Shown here one piece after another: positions 30,713 through 37,354 of a DNA stretch of 37,354 bases. Under the pieces are notes generated by a model that saw nothing but the letters and a program-made list of their open reading frames with translations, was not told the DNA's origin and ran no database searches. Source of the DNA: a virus; IMG/VR virus record IMGVR_UViG_3300046010_001886, positions 1 through 37,354 of that record, one strand, 5' to 3'. The position numbers and the translations under genes are program-made. How positions within the stretch are numbered: position 1 is the stretch's first letter; each line of letters starts with the position of its first letter.

Positions 30713-31219
30713 CTATTGTAGTCCGTAAAGTGAAAACATTGAACCAGAGTAAATATTGCCACCTGTTTCAGGGAACAATTCAATCCTGTTTATTGCCGCA
30801 TTATTCGCCCATTTTGAGTGTTGCGACCAGTAATAACTTGTGGTGCTACCGCCACTATCAGACCAGTTTTGTGAAATTCCAAGTTTTGGAAAACTTGTAT
30901 TTGTATAGTTTATTAAAGTTAAAACTGAATTACCATACTCATTAGAAACTGATCCATCTGTTGTTCCTGCTGGACCAAAATATGGTGCGTTATCAGTTCC
31001 TGGAGCATTTGGCGTAGCAGCAATTAAACGAATACTTGAATAGTTTGTATTACTAGCAGTGTCCGTATTCATTCTAGCGTATAAGACTTCAATTGCAGCG
31101 CCGGCTCTATTTGTACGTGCGCTTATTCCAAGCATGAGATTTTGATAATTTGCAGGAATATCACTAAAAACTACAGTTGCTTGATTAGATGTAAGGGTTT
31201 GCGTTTGGATTAGTCTCAT
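30713..31219 (-). CDS. Putative receptor-binding module 1
   Basis: A 168-residue beta-rich protein: RLIQTQTLTSNQATVVFSDI at the start and RIELFP...YSGSMFSLYGLQ at the end. The same start-and-end plan (hydrophobic QT/N-rich first strands, and a final ...FSxYGI) recurs in the next two genes, so the three are paralogs. The middle parts differ almost completely. Likely a jelly-roll head that binds host surface sugars. Confidence 0.6.
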   Translation of the reverse strand: MRLIQTQTLTSNQATVVFSDIPANYQNLMLGISARTNRAGAAIEVLYARMNTDTASNTNYSSIRLIAATPNAPGTDNAPYFGPAGTTDGSVSNEYGNSVLTLINYTNTSFPKLGISQNWSDSGGSTTSYYWSQHSKWANNAAINRIELFPETGGNIYSGSMFSLYGLQ

Positions 31220-31225
31220 GTTTGT

Positions 31226-31693
31226 TTATATCCCATACACTGAAAAAGTAGTAGTGGTAGTAAAGTTTGCATTTGCAATAAAATCCAGTCTATTTATTGC
31301 ATTTGTACTATAGTAAACTCCACCACCATACATTAACTCTTGGTTCGCTTGTCTGTGGCCAGAGTTTATATGCATGTTTTTGTATTTTGTGCCTCTATAA
31401 TCTGGCAAGTAAAACTCCATTGTCCATTCAATTGAAACACCAACTTTATTACCCATGGCTGGAAATGAATTTGCAAGACCGCCTCTTCCATCAGTTCCTT
31501 GGCCAATACTTCCATCTCCGTAGATTGAGTAATATGCATTACTTGTAGCATCATTATTTAATCGCATTTCAATAATACCAGTAGAAGCAAGTGATCCACT
31601 GGCTAATACATAAAGATGTGTGTAACTTGATAACGATGTAAAACTAATAGTACTCGAGCTACCAGTTCCGTTTTGCTTTGCAATTAGTTGCAT
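31226..31693 (-). CDS. Putative receptor-binding module 2
   Basis: A 155-residue paralog of the preceding module: QLIAKQNGTGSSSTISFTSL, then RLDFIANANFTTTTTFSVYGI at the end. The core holds a Gly-rich stretch. It is packed head to tail with modules 1 and 3, with gaps of 6 and 1 bases. A receptor-binding or fibre-head role is inferred from position and beta-rich composition. Confidence 0.6.
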   Translation of the reverse strand: MQLIAKQNGTGSSSTISFTSLSSYTHLYVLASGSLASTGIIEMRLNNDATSNAYYSIYGDGSIGQGTDGRGGLANSFPAMGNKVGVSIEWTMEFYLPDYRGTKYKNMHINSGHRQANQELMYGGGVYYSTNAINRLDFIANANFTTTTTFSVYGI

Positions 31694-31694
31694 A

Positions 31695-32246
31695 TCAACC
31701 CTTTATTCCGTAGAGCCATGCTTGGCAATTAGCAGACCACTGCTTACTAGAAACTTCGGTAAACATTGAAATTGAAGTAATTGGAGATGTATTATTCCAA
31801 AAGACAGAAAAATGATCAGCGTGTCTATCGTTTGAAGCAGGACTTAACGCTCTAACTCCACATAGTTTTTTGCGAGTTGAGTTTGCATAATCCCAAATGT
31901 CAATAACATTGCTACCAAACTCAGTCTGTGCAGCACGAGTTCCTAAACCAAAACTGTTATTTGCTGCTTCTCGAAAACTTGAACCAGCAGATCCAGTGGT
32001 ACTAATAAATTGAAAACCACCATTGTAATAATTTCCAGCAGTGGTATCAGAATTAAATGCTACTTTACAACGAGTGGTACCACTAGTGTCTGTATCTTTA
32101 AGCATCGTTATAAGCCGAAGATGTTTATAAGTACCAGGAATTGCTGTAAAGTCCAAGTTTGTTTGAACAGATGTATTTGTTTGATAAGAGATCAAGACCA
32201 TATCGTCTTTACTTATGCTAGACGCAACAACCCCAAGAATAGGCAT
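31695..32246 (-). CDS. Putative receptor-binding module 3
   Basis: A 183-residue protein. I start it at the ATG at 32246 that overlaps the stop of the collagen-like gene (TAATG). The SYQTNTSVQTNLDFTAIPGT start and the SANCQAWLYGIKG end repeat the plan of modules 1 and 2. Coupling to the collagen-like gene suggests the two form one fibre. Confidence 0.6.
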   Translation of the reverse strand: MPILGVVASSISKDDMVLISYQTNTSVQTNLDFTAIPGTYKHLRLITMLKDTDTSGTTRCKVAFNSDTTAGNYYNGGFQFISTTGSAGSSFREAANNSFGLGTRAAQTEFGSNVIDIWDYANSTRKKLCGVRALSPASNDRHADHFSVFWNNTSPITSISMFTEVSSKQWSANCQAWLYGIKG

Positions 32247-32908
32247 TAGGCAATATCTCCTGTTGCGTACCAAGTGTCAGTACCAGCTTTAATCAAAGTC
32301 ATAACAGAATATTGTGCTCTTGTTTTCGGTTGTGCTGCCGTTGCTCCTGTTGAAAGTAGTGTGACACCGCCAGCACCTTGAACAGTTACTTGCCCAGCAC
32401 CGATTTGAATTAAATTGACAAGACTGCCAGTAGGAAAAGCCACAGACGAGTTAAGTGGAATTGTGTAGGTTTGTGCAGAAGCATTTGAAGCAGTTACAAG
32501 ATCATCTTTATCTGTAAGTACAAATGTATATGTTGTTCCTGTTTGTGGATTAACTGCTTCAACACCACCTGATCCTGTAGGACCAGTTGCACCAGTTGGA
32601 CCAGTTGATCCTGTTGGTCCTGTAGGTCCTGTAGCTCCGGTTGGACCCGTTGCTCCTGTTGCGCCTACATCACCAGTAATTCCTGTTGGACCTGTTGCTC
32701 CTACAGGACCGGTAGCACCAGTTGGACCTGTTGCTCCAGCTGCTCCTGCAGTATAAGCGTAGGCAAGAGAGTTCCACGCAGTTGCGCCATCGCCAATCTT
32801 AAACTTAGTTGTATCAGTTTCATAACCGATTTCACCTTGCGCAAGTGTTGGATTATTAGATGTCCAATTTGCTGCCGTGTCTCGGCGGTTTTGGAGTCTT
32901 GCTGTCAT
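32246..32908 (-). CDS. Collagen-like fibre protein with phage tropism-determinant N-terminus
   Basis: A 220-residue protein. Residues 1-50 ([20 protein letters not shown] ... [19 protein letters not shown]) match the N-terminal attachment domain seen in major-tropism-determinant-like phage fibres. Residues about 57-113 are Gly-X-Y repeats of the GATGPT type, and the last 100 residues are a beta-rich head. So the layout is anchor, triple-helical shaft, tip. Confidence 0.8.
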   Translation of the reverse strand: MTARLQNRRDTAANWTSNNPTLAQGEIGYETDTTKFKIGDGATAWNSLAYAYTAGAAGATGPTGATGPVGATGPTGITGDVGATGATGPTGATGPTGPTGSTGPTGATGPTGSGGVEAVNPQTGTTYTFVLTDKDDLVTASNASAQTYTIPLNSSVAFPTGSLVNLIQIGAGQVTVQGAGGVTLLSTGATAAQPKTRAQYSVMTLIKAGTDTWYATGDIA

Positions 32909-32929
32909 AGTGGCTTCTTTCTCTCTTTG

Positions 32930-34806
<1,877 letters not shown>

Positions 34807-34807
<1 letters not shown>

Positions 34808-35154
34808 TATCGTGTCACCTGCTCTGCAACTGTTAATTGACCTTGGATTAAACGAGAAATGTTTGAACCTGATGTCAATTCAAGATCATAAACATAAAAA
34901 CCTGATTCAAGCAAACCTGTTTGAGTAGCTGTTGCATTGATTGTAATAGTTCCTGTAGCACCAACAATAGTGATTCCACCATTTGCTGTAGTCAAAGTTA
35001 GGTCTGCAGTTGCAGAATTATAGTTCTGGCGTAGCTGCATTGATGCTGTATAGCCTGTTAAATTGACAGGTGTGTTATTAGAATCAGTGTAAACGAGTAC
35101 AACTGACCACACAGAACCTTGATCTATGGTTGTATTGTAGATACCAGCGGTCAT
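34807..35154 (-). CDS. Small beta-sandwich fibre/baseplate protein
   Basis: A 115-residue protein starting at the ATG at 35154: [33 protein letters not shown] and a GFYVYDLEL end (shown in outline). This is the immunoglobulin-like or BppU-type N-terminal pattern found in phage fibre and baseplate proteins. It is coupled to the collagen fibre gene (TAATG) and may anchor it to the virion. Confidence 0.65.
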
Positions 35155-35294
35155 CAATTAGCCTTTTCTGTAGCCCAAATAAGAAATCCGCCTACCGTTA
35201 CAAAGGCAAGAGGAACTGAGAACATAGCGACCCCGATGGCGACAAGAATTACTCCTGCCAATTCTGTTAATAAAGCAAAGTCAAGTTTTTTCAT
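35154..35294 (-). CDS. 46-residue membrane protein
   Basis: MKKLDFALLTELAGVILVAI, then GVAMFSVPLAFVTVGGFLIW and a short charged tail: two hydrophobic segments separated by a turn. GAGGAGC precedes the start, and the stop overlaps the next ATG. It lies between terL and the fibre genes; many phages carry such small membrane proteins here. Function unknown. Confidence 0.65.
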   Translation of the reverse strand: MKKLDFALLTELAGVILVAIGVAMFSVPLAFVTVGGFLIWATEKAN

Positions 35295-35302
35295 GATGCT
35301 CC

Positions 35303-36865
35303 TCATACTTGTATTGAGAAATATTTCGCAACTGGTTCTTTAGGTGCAGGAGGTTGTGTTGCTCGGTCATAACCAAAAATGGAAGCAACAGCAGCATCTA
35401 CTTTTCTTCTAGATGAAGCCTTAGCAACCATGACTCCACGTGATGATTGTTTTGTCACACAGTTAGCCACATGTCGTGCAAGACGTTCATCACCATCGTG
35501 TGTAAATGACTGATTGACTACAGCTTCATAGAACTTTTGTGTAGCAGGAACCATACGTTCTGCTGAGTTTGGATACGAAACGCACGGTAAACCATCTTCA
35601 TCTAGTACCATAAAGGTTCTATTCCATCGTGCAGGATCGAAAACAATCTCTTTTACGTTAAATCTACCGTCTCTGCAAGTGTCAATAATAGTCTTTTCGA
35701 CTTCTGCAACAGGCACATGCCACGCTTGATCCGCATCAAGTGGTCTTTCCCATAGTCCTACAACCATTAAATGTGGTTTTTCAGAACCTACAAGCCACGC
35801 AATTAGTGCTGTAGAGTCGTTAGAAAAGGCTCCGTCGAATGCGAGAATGACGTCTTCACCTTGCATTGGCACTCTGTCCTTGTCAACCAATGCGTCCCAG
35901 CTTCCGGTAGGGAGCCAAGCAGTAGCTGTTGAAACAAAGCAGTTAGTTCGCTTAGTTCGAAATTCTGCTTCTGGTGTTCTAAGCACCGAAGACTCAAAAT
36001 CTTCAGAGTCGACAATGTCGTTAAAACCTGGGTTTGATTCTTCCCACATGAATCGTTCTCGATGATCTGCCTCAACATTCTTTGGTTCCCACCAAGCAAA
36101 GAAGAATGACGGATCCTCTAATTCTTTTTTAACTAGTTGCTGTCCGTACTGGTAAAGTGAATAACACAAAGAATCTTGGCCATCAGTCTGAGTTTTTACA
36201 CCGGCTGTAGTAATACCAAACAACAAAGAATCAGATCTTGCGCCTCCGGCGAGAGACATTACATCCCAAAGTTCACGATTTGGCTGCGCATGAACTTCAT
36301 CGAAGATCACAAGAGGTGACGGATTGAGACCTTCTTTTGTGTAAGCCTCTGCCGAGAGGACTTTATAGACAGAACCTGTATCTTTATATTCAATTGCATC
36401 GCGGTAAAGAGTAAACATTTTAGACAGTTCTTCGTCTAATTCAACCATTCGCTTAGCAGTACCAAACACAATTCGTGCTTGATCTCTATCTGCTGCGCAT
36501 GAATAGATCTCAGAACCTTGTCCACCTAGTGTTAAACCTGCTAGACCAACAGAAGCACCAAGAGCAGACTTACCATTTTTACGTGCCATGCCAATTAAGG
36601 CAATGCGGTGCTTAAATCTACCGTTTTCTTTTCTTGCTAAAGCGTGGTTAAGAAGGTTCTCTTGCCAACTGCGAAAACGAATTAACTCTCCTGCTTGTCC
36701 ACCTAATGAATCTTTAGTAACGCGACATACTGTTTCAGCAAACTGTTTATAAACAGGACCATCGCCTCTTAATTGATCTTCTTCAGAAACAGGTGTAAGC
36801 CACTTAGGAGGCCAAGAATTACTTGGCTCGTTTGGTAGCAATAAGTTGTTCGAGAGCTGTGACAC
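35303..36865 (-). CDS. terL: Terminase large subunit
   Basis: A 520-residue terminase. Walker A is GMARKNGKS (92-100), Walker B is LVIFDE (185-190) with the following VHA, and ILAFDGAFSNDSTAL begins the C-terminal nuclease domain with its metal-binding Asp. It starts with GTG six bases after GGAGG, inside the end of terS (47-base overlap). It is the motor and nuclease for DNA packaging. Confidence 0.93.
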   Translation of the reverse strand: MSQLSNNLLLPNEPSNSWPPKWLTPVSEEDQLRGDGPVYKQFAETVCRVTKDSLGGQAGELIRFRSWQENLLNHALARKENGRFKHRIALIGMARKNGKSALGASVGLAGLTLGGQGSEIYSCAADRDQARIVFGTAKRMVELDEELSKMFTLYRDAIEYKDTGSVYKVLSAEAYTKEGLNPSPLVIFDEVHAQPNRELWDVMSLAGGARSDSLLFGITTAGVKTQTDGQDSLCYSLYQYGQQLVKKELEDPSFFFAWWEPKNVEADHRERFMWEESNPGFNDIVDSEDFESSVLRTPEAEFRTKRTNCFVSTATAWLPTGSWDALVDKDRVPMQGEDVILAFDGAFSNDSTALIAWLVGSEKPHLMVVGLWERPLDADQAWHVPVAEVEKTIIDTCRDGRFNVKEIVFDPARWNRTFMVLDEDGLPCVSYPNSAERMVPATQKFYEAVVNQSFTHDGDERLARHVANCVTKQSSRGVMVAKASSRRKVDAAVASIFGYDRATQPPAPKEPVAKYFSIQV

Positions 36866-37280
36866 GCTTAACCTCCGCTACGCCTAATTGCGAGCGAGAT
36901 GTTGGTGTAAATCCTAACGAGGCCAAAGCCTCATGGAAAGATTTACTTAGTGCAACCACAAGCCGCCCGTCTTGTGAGTCACGTGTCGTATTGTAAACTG
37001 TTCTTGCAAGATTAAGATCATCTGCCACTCGACAAGCATGATGGACTTGCGTTAAATCACTTACAGGAGAAAGCCAAGTGATTGCACGATCCCATGCTTT
37101 TCCCCAAAGCTCTCTACCTTCTAAGCCAAGATCCATAGGAGGAGTCGGAATACCATCGGCCATCGGCAAGACAGTGATCTTCTGAACATCAGGAAGTTTG
37201 CGACCGCCTGAATCCGTTGTAGGAGTTCGACCTGTTTTGCGCTTCTGTTCGATAGGTTTGCGTGGACGACCCGCGGTCAT
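36819..37280 (-). CDS. terS: Terminase small subunit (P27 family)
   Basis: A 153-residue protein starting at the ATG at 37280, six bases after GGAGG. It has a basic N-terminus (MTAGRPRKPIEQKRKTGR), then PPMDLGLEGRELWGKAW and a helical C-terminus, typical of the P27/Terminase_4 family. It recognises the packaging site, expected in the junction between its start and the HNH gene across the window ends. Confidence 0.85.
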   Translation of the reverse strand: MTAGRPRKPIEQKRKTGRTPTTDSGGRKLPDVQKITVLPMADGIPTPPMDLGLEGRELWGKAWDRAITWLSPVSDLTQVHHACRVADDLNLARTVYNTTRDSQDGRLVVALSKSFHEALASLGFTPTSRSQLGVAEVKRVTALEQLIATKRAK

Positions 37281-37332
37281 CAAATTCCTCCAGTTTGGTC
37301 AAATCAATAATTTTGATACTTTGTACGCTCCC

Positions 37333-37343
37333 ATGGCTGCGGG
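37333..37343. repeat. Second copy of the terminal direct repeat
   Basis: ATGGCTGCGGG, identical to 15-25, about 55 bases upstream of terS. See the entry at 15-25. Confidence 0.4.
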
Positions 37344-37354
37344 TCTCTCTTTTC

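Overview
This window looks like the nearly complete, possibly complete and circularly closing, genome of a small siphovirus that infects an actinobacterium. A WhiB-type iron-sulfur protein (a family known only from Actinobacteria and their phages), a P27-type small terminase, a two-helix holin and an AT-rich, tightly packed gene order fit a phage of a low-GC freshwater actinobacterium. The host assignment is inference. The host replisome must do much of the work: I see SSB, a winged-helix protein, a recombination exonuclease/annealing pair and nucleases, but no DNA polymerase, helicase, primase or integrase.

Layout. Almost everything reads leftward (minus strand). Leftward block A (12366 down to 109) is the early/accessory region: very small proteins, many with zinc ribbons, an HTH protein, an exported lysozyme-like protein, exonuclease plus Erf-like annealing protein, a nucleotide and DNA-modification cluster (8503 to 3445), HNH and PD-(D/E)XK nucleases, FmdB-like protein, WhiB, SSB and a winged-helix protein. 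If the ends join, the HNH gene at 109-420 lies directly upstream of terS (37280), and block B runs leftward through terS, terL, fibre genes, a GT-B glycosyltransferase, portal, protease, capsid, a GT-A glycosyltransferase, connector, tail tube, tail chaperones with a predicted -1 frameshift, tape measure, tail proteins, endolysin, holin, a metallophosphoesterase and a proteasome-like protein (14039). Only two genes, at 12753-13986, read rightward. They end at a strong bidirectional terminator and start in a 386-base regulatory region full of palindromes.

Two things stand out. First, between the two rightward genes the RNA has every conserved element of a type II hammerhead self-cleaving ribozyme (12936-12990): CTGATGA, GAAA, a GTC cleavage triplet, and stems I, II and III all perfectly paired. 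It would cut the transcript 56 nt before the start codon of the second gene. Second, the cluster at 3445-8503 encodes a dCMP-hydroxymethylase-like enzyme (Asp at the position that decides dCMP over dUMP), a P-loop kinase, a fold-type II PLP enzyme, a protein resembling amino-acid:DNA transferases / alpha-glutamyl-putrescinyl-thymine pyrophosphorylases, an SGNH-like enzyme, a dNTP pyrophosphatase and a dCMP deaminase. Together these suggest a pathway for a hypermodified pyrimidine in the phage DNA.

A third, smaller pattern is a repeated start-associated element (consensus AACCGCCAGGAGG followed by a run of A) directly before four start codons on both sides of the divergent region, reminiscent of the start-associated sequences of cluster K mycobacteriophages.
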